Of a stretch of 64,000 bases of DNA, positions 10,201-22,198 are shown in pieces. Under the pieces are notes generated by a model. That model saw nothing but the letters and a program-made list of their open reading frames with translations, had not been told where the DNA came from and did not search any database. This stretch comes from Anaeramoeba flamelloides. Its lineage: Eukaryota > Metamonada > Anaeramoebidae. The stretch's first letter is position 1. Each line of letters opens with the position of its first letter. The stretch spans positions 310,001 to 374,000 of the forward strand of contig JANTQA010000045.1 of the NCBI GenBank assembly GCA_027625915.1. The letters run 5' to 3'. The position numbers and the translations under genes were made by a program.

Positions 10201-13200
10201 TAGTTTTTTTTTAATTTGAGAAATAAACCAAAAATTAAATAAATTTTCGGTTTATTTCTCAAATTAAAAAAAACCTCACGGAAAAATGAAAAAAAAAAAA
10301 ATAATTTTTTTAAAATTTAAATCAATAAATAATTCTTTAATTGACAAAATAATTGATTCTCCATTCGAAAAAGATTTATTAAATTTAAAATACCTTTGAA
10401 AGATAGTAAAACAACCTTTTAATGGTGAAGAAAAAATTTTTTAAAATTTTTTAACTATTAAATTTGAAAAAAAAATCTTAATAGAACCTGTAAAATTGGA
10501 TTTTCAGTATAAATTGGAAAATATTTCTTAAAAAATATTTTTAATAAAAGATCTTTTATTAGCCAATAGTGTTTATTATAAGTAAAGTTATCAAAAAGTG
10601 AAAAAGTAGTAAATATTTAATTTTTTTTTTGAAAAAAATTTTTAATGTGAATGAAGTGTAAACATGATTTCTAGATTTTTGATTTTTTTTAAGAAAAATA
10701 CATTTTTACAAGAAACCATCAATACATTCTCTGGATGATGGGCCACATAAAACTCCAATTAAGAACGTGTATTTTGAATGAGCCTTATCTATTTAATTAA
10801 AGAATAACTTTACCTGGGTATAAAATAGATTGATTGTTCAAAAAATAATAAAAATGAAATTGAAAAAATGTCGGAGCTTGAGTTTTTCTTTAATTAAATA
10901 TGATGAGGCTCATTCAAAATAGCTGTTCATAATTTAACTTTTATACCACACTAGCACGAGATATGGTATACGCAGGTTCTTCTTAAAAAAGGATTTTTAT
11001 CAAAAAAAAACTCCAAAAAATAGCTACATTTCTGTTTCCACTTGTATACTTTTCTGTTAAATTCAAATCAAAAAAAAATTAATTTTATCTCAAAATTTCA
11101 ATCAGGAAGAGTTTAATTAAATCTCATAAAATTTAATTTTTAATTGATTTTGTGTGATCTTTGGGTTTTTTACGACTTATAATTTGTAAAATATTTTGGC
11201 AAATTGAACAAAAAATTTTCATTTTTTTTTGGATGGAAAAAAGCAGTAGTAAAATAATTTAATTTGTAAAGTCATTTTTAAAAAAATCCTACAAAAAAAT
11301 TTTTGAATAGACCTAAAAATGGTCTATTAGAAGTTTGCTGACTGTTTTCGAGATACTTTTGAAAAACTATTTAAAGATTATTCTACTCATGAAAATTAAA
11401 GCTTGTATTTTTTTCACTTAATTCGTAAATAATTAAAATCACTAATCTTGCAATCTACAAATGTTTTCTATTGAATTACTTGTAAACAATTCATTTTCAT
11501 TAAATAAGCAAGTCAAGCTGTAAAAAATTGCCGAATGACATTGAATTTATTATTAACACAAACAAGAATTCTCTATAAATAATTCAGAGGAATTCCTTTT
11601 ATTTATTCAATTTAAATAAATTGAAAAAAAAATTTTCATTGTTTTCTTTTTCTTTTATCTTCTCGAAAAGAAAATAGAGGTAATTGAAATCTATAAATTA
11701 TTCATCAAAAACAAGTTCAATCCGTTTTACAAAAAAATGAAATAAACCTTCAAATGGACTTTTTCCTCAACAAATCATTTAATTTTTTTTTTTTTTCAGA
11801 GTAGAATTTCCTCTTTTTAATTTCAAAAAAAAATCTTCAGCTTTATCGATTTTTTTTAATTATTTAAAAATTCAGCTTAAAATTGAAAAGGTAAAACTAT
11901 TTTTTCTAAATAGTAACCCAATTGTAATAACAATCCAAAAGATCAAAAAATAAAGTAAATTTCATAATAAATGTCCCAATTTTATTTTACTTTTTTTTTA
12001 TTTTATTTTGAGATGAAAACCAAATATTTCTAGTGTATAGAACTGAATATTAAAATAGTAATTTTTTTATTATAATAAATAACTTCAAATTATAACAAAT
12101 ATTTATTTTCGAAATTTGATTTTTAATGGGGCAATGATTTTGAAAAATAGTTTATTATTTTTAATTACCACCCAAACCCAAAATTAGTTATTTACATATA
12201 AAAAAAAAAATTACTTTTAAAAAAAAAATCAAAAAAATATAAGTTGATCAAATCCGATTGCTTGTGCTCTGAATGTGTCAAATTTCTATTTTATATTTCA
12301 ATAAATAAATTAATTTTTTTTTTTACATTTTTTTTTACTTTTTTACGAAAACCTCCTGATGTATATATCTAAATTAAAGGTTACACCCCCACTGATCCAC
12401 TTTTTCCGGATCAATATCATTTGAAGAATACTGGGCAATTATATAGTCGTGTTGGTGTTGACGTTAATGTTAATCCTGTTTGGGACGAAGGTTATCAGGG
12501 TGAAGGGAAAATTATTGCAATTGTTGATGATGGTGTGTTAATTACACATGGCGATATTTCACCAAATTATCAGAGTGAGTATTCATATAATTGGTGTGAA
12601 GGAAATAACGACCCTAGCCCTTTAGACTCTGATGATTCGCATGGGACGTCCTGTGCAGGGGTTTGTTGTGCTGCGAATTCAGATAAGATATGTGGTGTTG
12701 GCTCATCCCCAAAAGCTACTATTGTTGGAAGAAGAATTTTATGTTCAGGTTCAAGTACCTCAGATTATTCAGAATCATTAGGACAGAATTGTGACAGTAT
12801 AGATATTTTTTCTTCTTCATGGGGTCCTGTTGGTTGTGATAGCACTGGCTGTGATTATTATGAAACTTTAAGTTCACTAGAAAGTACAATATTAGAATGC
12901 TGTGAAAATGGTAGAAATGGAAAAGGATCCATTTATTTATTCGCAGCAGGAAATGAACGAGCTGATGGTGGTAAGTATCTAACATTTATTCGAAATTATT
13001 ATTATTATTTATTAATTTAGCGATCTAAGGAAAAAATGATAAAAATTACAATCACTTACATAATGTGGGGAGATAAACGATTTTTTTTTTTTTATTATTC
13101 TTAAGGGGTAACACTTGTAATTATTTTATTTTCTGACAAAGGGTATTTGAAGAAAAAAAATACAAAACCTTGATTCTATATTAATAGCGTCTACATTTAG

Positions 13201-15906
13201 AAAAGTCAAAATAATTGAGAGTAATTATTTTTTTTGAAAAAAAAAAAAAAATTATCCATAGAAATGAAATATTAGAGGTTTTGATGATACCATGTATTAT
13301 CACGATATTAGCAATAAATTCGTGATGATATTAAAAAATCGTGATTAATTCTATATGATCGCCAAAAATCAAAAAATAGCGATAATTCATATTATCGCCA
13401 AAAAATAATTATCGCAAAAAGATTGAAAATTATTTTTTTAAAATCACCTTACCAAAAATTCCATTAATTTTACAAAACAAAACACTTTTACAACACTTCC
13501 TCCACTTTAAAAATGTTAGAAAATGTTTGTAAGGGTTGTAAATTGTCTACAAGGTATTTGAAAGCTTTGAAAGACATAAAGTTTTCTCAAAGTCATGAGT
13601 TTGATTTTTTGTAGTTGAAAAAAAAAAAGTTCAATTCATTTTTTTTTTTAAACTATAAAAATCACTAATGAATTTTATGATCGAACTAATAAGAACTCCA
13701 TTTTGAAAATGTATTTGAAGATAAAATAGATTTGTACTTTTTTAAAATGGGGTTACTATCCTAAAAGTTAAATAACCAAAAAGAAGAAAGACGAATTTTC
13801 CTTCATATTGTTGATCGATCATAATAAAAACCTCTAACCTCTAATTGAGCTTTCTGTTAAATATGAAGATAAGAGAAGAAGAAGAAAAATAACAAGAAGA
13901 AAACAAGTGTCCAAACAATCTTAATAATTGGTGGTAATATGGATAGGCTATTGTGAAAGCTTTTGAAAATTTATTCAGTCCCTTTGGACTTTCTAGAATA
14001 AAATAAATGTTTTGAACGAAGAAACACATTCTTTAAAGAACGTATGACTTGTTGGTTGTTTTAAAAATCTTTTTATTAATAGTAATTTATAACAACATAT
14101 GATTAGACTGAGAAACTATTTCTTCCTTTTATTATTGTTGATCTTAAAGGATCAATAGGTTTGTCAACCAAATCAAAATAAAATACAATGAAAACTCTTG
14201 ATCTGATCCTAAGTTGAACCAAGTATCTTTTTTTTGTTGGTTTTTTCAAAGAATAATATTTTTTCGAGGATCGGTTTTTTGATCAAACAAAATTTTCGTT
14301 TTAAAAATATTGTTGAATTAGCCTTAAAAACTCATCATCAATTGTTATATCAAGATTAATTTTTTATATCGATATTTTGACATTTATCACGATTTTTAGA
14401 CAATTAAATCGATTTTACAGAATATTGCAATTTGTGATATTATCGCGATATTATTGATTATCACATTTTTCATGCAATATTACAATTTTATAAAAATAAT
14501 CATGATTTTTGTAAAGTTTATCGTGACTTAAAAAAGATATCGTCAAATCCTCTATTATTTGCAAAATTGTATAGTTTATCAATTCTGATCAAAAGGAATT
14601 TTGGGACATAGAGGCCATTTTCAATTCTTCTTATTATTATTTTCATTTCGAGCTATTATTGAATGAATGTTTGAAAAATCTATCAATAATGTTTTTTCAT
14701 TATTATTAAATGAAACAAAAATTGAATTGTATTGAATTATGAAAAAAATTTTTTTGAAAATCGTTTCGAAATAAATTTAATTAATTTCCATTCTCCAAAA
14801 TGTATTTAAATTTTTTTTAAACAGGTGATATCAATCAATTTGGCTTAAACAAGCATTCGCATGTAATTGCAGTGGCTGCAATGAATGCAAAATGTTCATA
14901 TACATCATATTCAAATCGTGGCTCTGCGTTATTAATTACTGCGCCATCCTCTGGATTGAATAAAGAAGATGTTTTTGTTGGAATTCGATCATCTACATAT
15001 GGATCAAATAGCGAATGCACTGTTAGCTTTGGTGGCACAAGTTCAGCAACACCGGCTGTAGCTGGCGTTGTAGCATTAATTTTAGAAGCTAATTCGGAAT
15101 TAAGCTTTTGGGATGTGCAAGGCATTCTTGTTGAGTCTGCTCGGTTTATTAATAAAGAGGAAAAGGAATGGCAAATAAATGGTGCAAAATATCAATATTC
15201 CCATAACTATGGGTATGGATTAGTTAATGCAGAGCAAGCGGTCAAAATAGCCAAAACTTGGGATTATTTAAATAAAACGAAATCGTATAGTTCAGACGAA
15301 ACTGACATCAATAAGGACATCAATGGTGGTGATTCTGAGGGAACATTTTTCGATTTTGTTTTAGATCAGCCTTCCCAAAACATTACGATAATTGGTGGTG
15401 TCACAATCTATTTATCCATCAATTATCCCCTAATAGGAAATTTGGCTATTACACTGACCTCGCCAAGTGGGATGGTTGCAAGATTAGCAGAATCTACAGA
15501 AATGTCAGCCACTACTTTACGGCTCTACCCCTTTGTTGCAAAATGCTTTTATGGTGAATTGGCATTGGGCAAATGGCAATTAAATATAAAAGATGTTAAA
15601 TCTGAAGAATCTGGTACTTTGCTTTCTTATTCCATTGCAATATATGGCGTGGAACCTCAAAATAGAACCAAGATTTCGTACGATGATGATTTGCCACCGG
15701 ATAAGAGTATAGATAATAATGATACAGATGATAGATTCGATTATGAAAGATTAATCATTTATGTTGGTGCATTTTTTGGTTTTGTATTCATTATTGGAAT
15801 CTTTTCCTGTATTTTTAAGAAAAAAAAAAAAAAAATACATGTTAATAACTTACAAAATCCTCAAAATCGGCCACTATTAAATGAAGGTGGGAAGGGAGAA
15901 AATTAA
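7266..15906 (+). CDS. Kexin/furin-like proprotein convertase (S8 subtilase), three exons
   Basis: Exons are 7266-7581, 12380-12970 and 14825-15906, giving 662 aa. Both introns are phase 1 and split a Gly codon (G|GT); donors are GTATGT and GTAAGT. The protein begins with a hydrophobic signal peptide (about residues 1-18) and a short pro-domain. The S8 catalytic domain starts near residue 110 (DPLFPDQYHLKNTGQ). The triad is Asp155 (IVDDGV), His193 (DDSHGTSCAG) and Ser375 (GGTSSATP), with oxyanion Asn297 (AAGN). A P domain covers about residues 475-575. A transmembrane helix at about 610-633 is followed by a short Lys-rich cytosolic tail. This layout is that of Golgi/endosomal kexin and furin, which cleave secretory precursors after paired basic residues. 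The substrate preference is inferred from family. The two introns (4,798 and 1,854 nt) are full of mobile DNA. Confidence 0.92.
8445..8680. mobile_element. MITE, family M7-related, in convertase intron 1
   Basis: The ends are inverted: TACTGATAAATTCAAATA at the left and TATTTGAATTTATCAGTA at the right. Subterminal matching blocks follow (TTTTACTTCATTTTCC and the complement of a similar GGAACTTGAAGTAAAA). The subterminal TTCACTTCATTTTCC-like motif is shared with the elements at 55200 and 62415. Confidence 0.65.
9625..10640 (+). mobile_element. Composite element L-(hairpin array H2)-D, copy 1
   Basis: The L module is at 9625-9960. The hairpin array (about 10000-10281) holds two type-A hairpins and one type-B hairpin. 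The D module is at 10305-10640. L starts near TGGTATGAAAAAAATAAAA and ends near TTCATCCATCTAA. D carries landmarks AATAATTCTTTAAT, AGAACCTGTAAAATTGGATT and a GATCTTTTATTAGCCAATAG block. The linker between the first two hairpins contains GAAAGTATCCGTCAAGTG and CATAGAGTGCCTAG. No protein is encoded. The same module order recurs at 37.4 and 48.0 kb, and in modified form at 50.9 kb. Confidence 0.75.
10765..10925. mobile_element. Palindromic MITE (about 160 bp)
   Basis: Arms TATTTTGAATGAGCCTTATC...AATTAAAGAA at 10769-10805 pair with the complement at 10883-10925. It is non-coding and lies inside the outer inverted-repeat pair of convertase intron 1. Confidence 0.65.
12005..12150. repeat. Dispersed repeat R8, copy a (copy b at 41390-41530)
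   Basis: Both copies run through TATTTCTAGTG, GAACTGAATATT, AATAACTTCAAATTATA and AAATTTGATTTTTAATG in the same order and orientation. The class is unknown. This copy ends about 230 bp before convertase exon 2. Confidence 0.6.
13271..14556. mobile_element. DNA-transposon-like element(s) with TATCG-rich ends, in convertase intron 2
   Basis: The ends are ATTAGAGGTTTTGATGATA at the left and TATCGTCAAATCCTCTA at the right (imperfect 18-bp inverted repeat). Both flanks are crowded with short motifs such as ATTATCACGATA, TATCGCCAAA and TATCGCGATATT. A further inverted copy of the tip (ACCTCTAATTGAG) at about 13835-13848 suggests one element nested in, or joined to, another. Dense subterminal motif clusters are typical of transposase-binding sites. 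No transposase frame is present. A similar TATCACGAA cluster lies at 49985-50130. Confidence 0.5.
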
Positions 15907-16884
15907 TGTTTTTATTGAATTTGCTTTTTATGATTAATAAAATGAAAATAAATAAATAAATTGATTGTTTTTATTTTAAGAGAAGTAAACTTTCTCTTTT
16001 TTTCCAAAAGAAAAAATAAATAAAAAGTCTTTTTAGGGGGGGGGGGGGAGTAGAGTAATTTTTATTTTTGATTAAAAAATCAAGGTTTTTAAACCATTAA
16101 TTGATCCATGTAAATAATAATAGGTTTTTAGAAGCACTAAATCTCTTTTAAATTTCAAAAATTCACTCAAAACAACCTTAAAGTTTGCATTCCTTAGAAT
16201 TGGGAAAAAAAGATTATTTTGTTTATCTTATAATTATCATAGTTTATATCTAATAAAATCAACCATGTGTAAAAGTTAAAAAAAAATATTCTATTAAAAA
16301 AAAAAAGAAAAAATGATTTAAAATATCATAAATTGATTTCGTGTTCAAATTTTTGAGTCTTTTTAATTTTACTTTTAATCACAATAAAAAAAAAAATTCT
16401 TTTTATTTTCTTTCTGGTTATAACAGAATAAGAATTTTTCATAGAAATTTTGATAAATTTTCAAAGAAGCAACCACAATGAGAAAAAAATATTATACAAG
16501 ATAATTCTAACAACAAAATAACAAATCATGAAAAAATAAAATAAAAAAAAAATCAAAAAAAGAGTTATTTCACATTTATACTAACCTAAGAAAAAAAAAT
16601 TTTCAATTTCATCTAAATTATTTTTCTGGTTTGAAGATGACCAAGAGTTAAGAACTGATTATTAATTTGAAAAGAAAAAAACAATTTCCTTTTAGTTTGA
16701 AATCTAAATCTTTTTTTTATATTGTCAAAATAAATAATTTGGGGGGTATTTTATATTTATATATTAGAATGTTAACCTCTTTAAGAAAGTTTCTAATCTT
16801 TTTTTTTTTTTTTTTTATTTTTTAAAAATACTAAACTTTGTTTTTAGTCAAATGGTAGAGATTTTTTTTCAAATAGAAATTATT
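15907..16884. other. Gene-free AT-rich stretch with a poly-G run
   Basis: It follows the convertase stop codon. The only notable feature is an uninterrupted run of about 13 G at 16036-16048, flanked by poly-T and A-rich DNA. I see no coding signal or inverted repeat. Confidence 0.6.
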
Positions 16885-17530
16885 TTTTATAATTGACCTT
16901 TAAATAACAAATAAAAAATAAACAGAATAATACACAAGAAAAAGATAAATTTGATACCTTTATGAGATAAAACTAAGAAATCGAGATTTTTTCTCATAAA
17001 AATTGAAAAACTCAAATTCTTAGGGACTTATTGAGAAAAATAGCAATGATCATTTTGATCTCATATGGACAAATAAATAGGAAACATCTTTCACTTCATT
17101 TTCCATATTTTTCTTTTAGAAATCAAGTCAGAAAACGAAGTTTGTTGAGATTTGTGGTCTCTATTTAAAAAAGGTAATGAAAATGACGAGAAATTTTTCA
17201 CATTTATTAAACAAATTTCAGAATCAAAGATTAAATAAAAGTCCCAATAGAAATCAATATAATTTCTCTGCAATCATTTTCACTATTTCATAAACATTAA
17301 AATAACATATTTTTACCAAGTAACAAAGGATCTTACAATAAAAAAATTGCAACCGAATTTTAGGTGTAAAAAAAAAAATCGAAAAAAAAAATGTTAATTA
17401 TGAAAAAATAATTTCTATTTTGGAATATCTAAAATAAATATTTTCTTCTGATATCTATTCAAATCCTTTAAAATCATGTAATTTACCCATACAAATTAAC
17501 CCCTTTGACTGAAAAATGGTTTACATTTAA
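16885..17530. repeat. Dispersed repeat R4, copy b, with internal insertion
   Basis: It matches R4 copies at 5450 and 24520 at both ends (AATAATACACAAGAAAAA... to GACTGAAAAATGGTTTA). It is longer by about 120 bp because of extra sequence at about 17085-17205, which includes TTCACTTCATTTTCCATA, a motif also found in the M7 MITEs. Confidence 0.6.
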
Positions 17531-17622
17531 ATGTTTTGAAGAATTTCTAAAAAAAAATATTTTACCATGATTTTAAAGGTGGCTTCATTTTCACAAACGG
17601 AATTTTATTATTATTGTATAAC

Positions 17623-17745
17623 ATGTTCCACTTTAAAGATACAAGCTTTGAAGGAAATAAAAGACACAAGAAAAAATTCTTAATTTAAGGCACAAATTTT
17701 TTGGAATTTTTTTTATACAAATTATTTTACTGAACTCCATTTGAC
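17623..17745. mobile_element. Degenerate M4 (Tc1/mariner-type) MITE
   Basis: It is a decayed relative of the CAGTCAGTTTCACTTTTAAG elements. Recognisable pieces are TTCCACTTTAAAGATACAAG, AAGCTTTGAAGGAAA, and TTAAGGCACAAATTTTTTGG. The terminal repeats are no longer complete. Confidence 0.45.
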
Positions 17746-18267
17746 TCAAGGTTCCCAGTCAAAAATGAAAAATTCACTTTATTTTGAAGAATCAACATAA
17801 TTTAGATTGTTTAGAAATACAAATAATAATAAATTTCGTATTAGAGTCGATAATTATAAACAAAAAGCCTAAAAAAACCATAAATTTGAAAAAAAAAAAA
17901 AATGTTAAAAAATTTTTTTGGGCCTTTTCATTGGAACTTCTGGTGCAAATTTCTCAATATCTTATCGAAAGTAAAAATTTTTGTTAATAAGATTTTTTAC
18001 TTATATATGTATGAATTTTAAAAGAACATACAAAGCCTCAATTTTCTTAATGTTAATTTGGAGTTTCAAATTTTTTTTTTTTACAAATTGTATTTTAAAA
18101 AAAAAAGAAAATATAAAAAAAAAAAAATTAGAAAACTCATTGATTAAAAATTGAAAAAATGATTTTGAACTAAAAATGAAATTTCAGTTTGAGAATAATA
18201 ATGAATTAAACTCATAGAATATGTTCGATTTCTTGAATAAAACTGGTCCCCGTTATATGAAAAAAGA

Positions 18268-18446
<179 letters not shown>

Positions 18447-18734
18447 CAATATTACAAAGAGGGATTATATCTTAAAATATAGAAATGCAGAGTCTTGTCA
18501 TTTTAAATACAAAAAAAAAAGGTAAATATTTTTTACAAATTAGACCATAATCTAAAAATTCTATATCATAATGATAATTTTTTGAAATTATAAAATCTGT
18601 TTCATTTTTTGAGTTTTATTCCGTATATTTATCTCTGATAAATCAGTTCAAATGAAGTTGATTTTCTAGTCTCTTGTCAAGATTATCAGAATTTATTTTT
18701 TTTTCTATTTTTTCCCTTGTTGAATTTCCTTTTT

Positions 18735-18910
18735 ATTGGGAAGAAGAGTTACTAAGGAGAAAAATCAAGTGGTTACCTACTAATACTGGAAGGACAGAAA
18801 CGAGTCGGTATGGGTAACTTGAAAATAAAAAGAAAAGACAAAAACAAAAACTGGAACGATCAAAAAAGATTGGATCAAAAAGAAAAAAAAATGGCAGCTA
18901 CTAAACAACT
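18735..18910 (+). other. Unassigned, coding-like stretch upstream of the WIPI gene
   Basis: Base composition is richer in G and C than the surroundings. Two overlapping forward frames stay open. One reads ...YWEEELLRRKIKWLPTN and runs to a possible GTATGG donor at about 18809. The other reads MGNLKIKRKDKNKNW...NEAFTIS and ends in TAG at about 18941. I recognise neither, and I could not place flanking exons. It could be an exon of a small gene, an eroded gene, or a non-coding RNA. Confidence 0.3.
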
Positions 18911-20504
18911 ACCTCTCAACGAAGCATTCACGATTTCTTAGAAATAATTAAACGAAAAAATTTTAAATTAAAGAATCATGTCTGTTTTAAAGAGTGTTCT
19001 TGATAAAAATGGACAGTTGGTTTTTTTTTTTGATTTTTTATCAACTGTCAAAAAAAAATTTTTTTTTTGTTTACTAACTTTTTTTTTTTTTTTTTTTTCT
19101 TTACTTTTTTTTTTCTTTTTAATTTTTCTTTTTGTTTTTTCAACCAATAAAAAATTGGAACCTGCTCGATTCCAGAATATTGTTTTTTCTTTATCATCTA
19201 AATTACTAATTTACTATTAGTAATCAGAGCTGTAAGTGGATCTTTGATCACTCCCTTCAACCAATAAAAAAAAAAAAAAGATTATTAGAATTTGAAAATT
19301 AATTTTTCAAAAAATAATATAAACTTTGAAAATAAAAAAATAAGAAAAAATTCAAGTATCTTAACATTAAATAAATTATTTGTTATTAAATGTCAACTAA
19401 TATATGATAATGACATTGGTAAATTGGGGTTTGAAAAACTGCTTTTCAAAAAAATTGGTTTTCAAATAATGAAGAAAATTAAATGACGTTGATTCATGAT
19501 TAAACTGGTATTAATAATAACAGAACAACACATTACTGATAAAACAAATAGATGTTTGAAAATTTTTAGTTCATTTTTCATTTTCATTTAGTAAAATTTT
19601 TTACTTTGGCTTTGATTTACAGTATTTTATTGGTTTAAATGTCAAGAAACATTGTTAATTAAATGGTACATCAAACAATTCTTTTTTAAAGAACTGTTTG
19701 ATATGGAATGCTTAAAAAGTAGAGTTTCCAAGATTTAAATAAAAGGGGAAATTGAACTAAAAAGTGTCTGTGATTTTTGGAATTTATAAGTATTAAAGAC
19801 TTAATATTTTTTACATTTCCAATGATCGTAATCCTTATCATTTTATAAACCAGAAATTTGAAAAAAAGATTATATGATATTGTGTTTGGTGATTTGTTAT
19901 TTTGGTTCATTGTTGATCGATCTCGATTTGGAATAAATTTTAATAGTGTTTCAAAAAGGAAATTTTGTGTCGAGTAATTTTTTTTTTTCGAAATGCCAAA
20001 TTTATTTTTCCAGACTAATATATTGATAGGTACTTAATAATTTTTGATTTTTAGTTTGTTAATTGAAATATTAATTTCCCTTTTGCTCAATTACTAAAAA
20101 AAAAAATACAAAATCTTTAAGAAAGCTCGAAATAAAATCAAACCCAATAAAAAATTTCTAATGGCAACCCAAATAAATCACATTTTTTTATATAACTTAC
20201 CGTCCAAACTATTAGCCTTACACTCTTCAATTCAGATTTAGGAAAGAAAAATTAGAAATTGCGAAAAATTGATTTTGAAAACCTAAATTAAAACCTATAT
20301 CAAATTAAATATCGATCAGCAAAGAACCGAATTCACTAATCCATTCAACTTGATTCAAGATAACTTTTTTCAAATTTAAAGATTGTAAACCTTAAAAGAT
20401 AAAAAACAGTAAATAATTCATTTTTACGATTCAATTTTACTTAAAATATTTTCAAATTTTTTTTTTTACTACATAAAAAGAATACCCAACAATTAATCGA
20501 TCAA

Positions 20505-21735
20505 ATGAATTTAGTTGATAGGGAACTATTAGAACTTGTTGACTCTGATGTCTTATTTTTCAAGTTGTGCTTGAACGAATTTGTTACATTTGGTTTAAGT
20601 GATGGAATAAAAATCTATCGAATCGATCCATTTGAAAATGTCTGGGAAGGAAGAATTGGAGAGATTAAATTAGTTGAAGTCTTGTCTATTTCTCCTTGTA
20701 GAATCGCCTTTGTTGTATGAATTTTTTATTGACCAAACTCTAAAAGCTTTTTTTCTTTTCAAAATCTTTTTTTTTTTTTTAATTCTTTTGAAACTTGTGA
20801 ATTATTTCTTGACAAACCCGTTATTTTTTTGACGAAAATTCTTCCTTATTCACCTTATTAATTTAAATGATATTAATTTGATAAATTTTTCATAAAAACA
20901 AAAACAAAAATGAATAAATAAAAAATAATAGGGAACAGGAAAAGATCCTTCGTTGTCGCCAAGAAAGATTATTTTTTATAACACAACAACCTCAAAAAAA
21001 ATTGATGATCTTTCATTCCCTAAAACGATCTTGTCCTTAGATCTAAACGAAACACGGTTTATTGTGAATACATTTGATAAGATTCATATTTACGAAACAC
21101 CAAAATTTGAATTCCAAACAAGTATAGACAAAGAAACAAATGGCAACAACGTTTGTGCTCTTTCCAAAGTAGGAACAAGAAATTTGTTAGCGTTTCCAAA
21201 AAAGAATTTCATTCAGGTGTATGATCTTGATTCGTATGAGCTTTGTTGTTCAGTTAAGTGCCACAATAACCCAATATCTTGTGTTGGGTTTGGACTGAAC
21301 CAAAGCTATCTTGTAACGTCTTCAATTATTGGGACCTGTATTAGAGTTTTCGAGATCAACAAGAACAACAATAACAATAATCTTAAAAAAATTAAAGAAT
21401 TTAAAAGGGGCACACGGAAGGCAAAAATATTTCAAACTTCCTTTATATTTAACGACAAATATTTATTAGTGACGAGCAAACATAAAACAATTCATGTTTT
21501 TGATATCGAGAAGGAGAAGACTTTCTGTAAACTTCATTTAAAGCCAGATATTCCAAGAATATGCGGCATATCTAAAAATAATGAAAATCAAATAATATTA
21601 ATTACACCAGAACCAAATATTTTAATTTATCAATTAGACGTTAAAAATAAAAAACTAGTTTTTATAAAATCTTGTTCAATCGATTTTAATCAAGAAGAGC
21701 AAGAGGAAAAGGGTGAAAAGGGGGGGAAGAACTAA
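20505..21735 (+). CDS. PROPPIN/WIPI family WD40 beta-propeller (Atg18-like), two exons
   Basis: Exons are 20505-20714 and 20932-21735, giving 337 aa. The intron (217 nt, GTATGA...TAG, phase 0) falls after RIAFV and before GTGKDPSLSPRK, the position where PROPPINs carry the loop 'FVGGG...P.NKVIIWD'. The order of blades matches the family: a DGIKIYRIDPFE strand, a LVEVLSISPCRIAFV strand, then a long propeller with repeated VYDLD/VFEIN/VFDIE ends. The phosphoinositide-binding FRRG motif appears as FKRG at about residues 226-229, followed by TRKAKIF. That basic pair normally binds PI3P or PI(3,5)P2 on autophagosomal and endosomal membranes. The tail is a short acidic/Lys-rich segment. The substitution F-K-R-G keeps the charge. 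The family is clear; which WIPI/Atg18 paralogue it is cannot be told. Confidence 0.85.
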
Positions 21736-22198
21736 AAATAAGAAGATTAAGACATTTATTATTGATTATTTAAAACAAATCTGATAAATTGATTTGTTTT
21801 TTTAATTCAGTTTTAATAACTTCTTTATTATTACAAAAAAAAAATCATTATTAGTGTCTTAAATAATGATCAAAGTGGGAAGAAAATAATTTTAGACGTT
21901 TTTTTATTTTATTAAAAATTAAAATCAATTATCTTTCTATTTTTTTTTTTTCTGATTTATTTTTATTTTTCTACTTTTTTAAAAAATATAAATAAAGGCA
22001 AGAATAATTTTAAACAAAAAAAATCTAATTAAACCTGATAAAGCTCTTATAAGAAAATATTATTTCACAAACCTCATTAAAATTAACAAATATTAGAATA
22101 TTTTTGTGGATCTTTTGTAATTGTAATTCAAAAAACAAAATTTATTCTTTTTTTTTGTTCTAATATAAGGTAGGAAGTTTTTAATTCATTTTATTTGT

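Larger units (their letters stand above)
9138..11203. repeat. Inverted repeats of about 125 bp enclosing a composite element
   Basis: The left arm (9138-9268) and right arm (11070-11203) are reverse complements with few differences. Shared stretches include ACAAATTATAAGTCGTAAAA, AACCCAAAGATCA and TTAAACTCTTCCTGATTGAA. They sit about 1.8 kb apart and bracket the L-array-D element and a small hairpin MITE. They could be the terminal repeats of a larger element that was later invaded, or two solo elements in opposite orientation. Confidence 0.75.
7582..12379 (+). other. 4.8-kb intron 1 of the convertase gene
   Basis: The boundaries are fixed because joining 7581 to 12380 restores a Gly codon and the conserved convertase start ...DPLFPDQYHLKNTGQ. 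The intron holds a MITE (8445-8680), a cluster of GATTCCATGGAATC-like palindromes (about 8330-9080), a 125-bp inverted-repeat pair (9138/11203) enclosing an L-array-D composite (9625-10640), and a 160-bp hairpin element (10765-10925). A repeat (12005-12150) shared with 41390-41530 lies near its end. The rest is AT-rich sequence in which I see nothing. Confidence 0.85.

Noticed and set aside
16036-16048. G13 run as a regulatory or telomere-related site
   Set aside because: It is a single homopolymer without repeat structure. It may even be a sequencing length artefact.
18840-18935. Resemblance to U6 snRNA (CTGGAACGATCAAAAAAGATT)
   Set aside because: The essential ACAGAGA box is absent, and the other U6-like piece lies on the opposite strand, so the likeness is probably chance.
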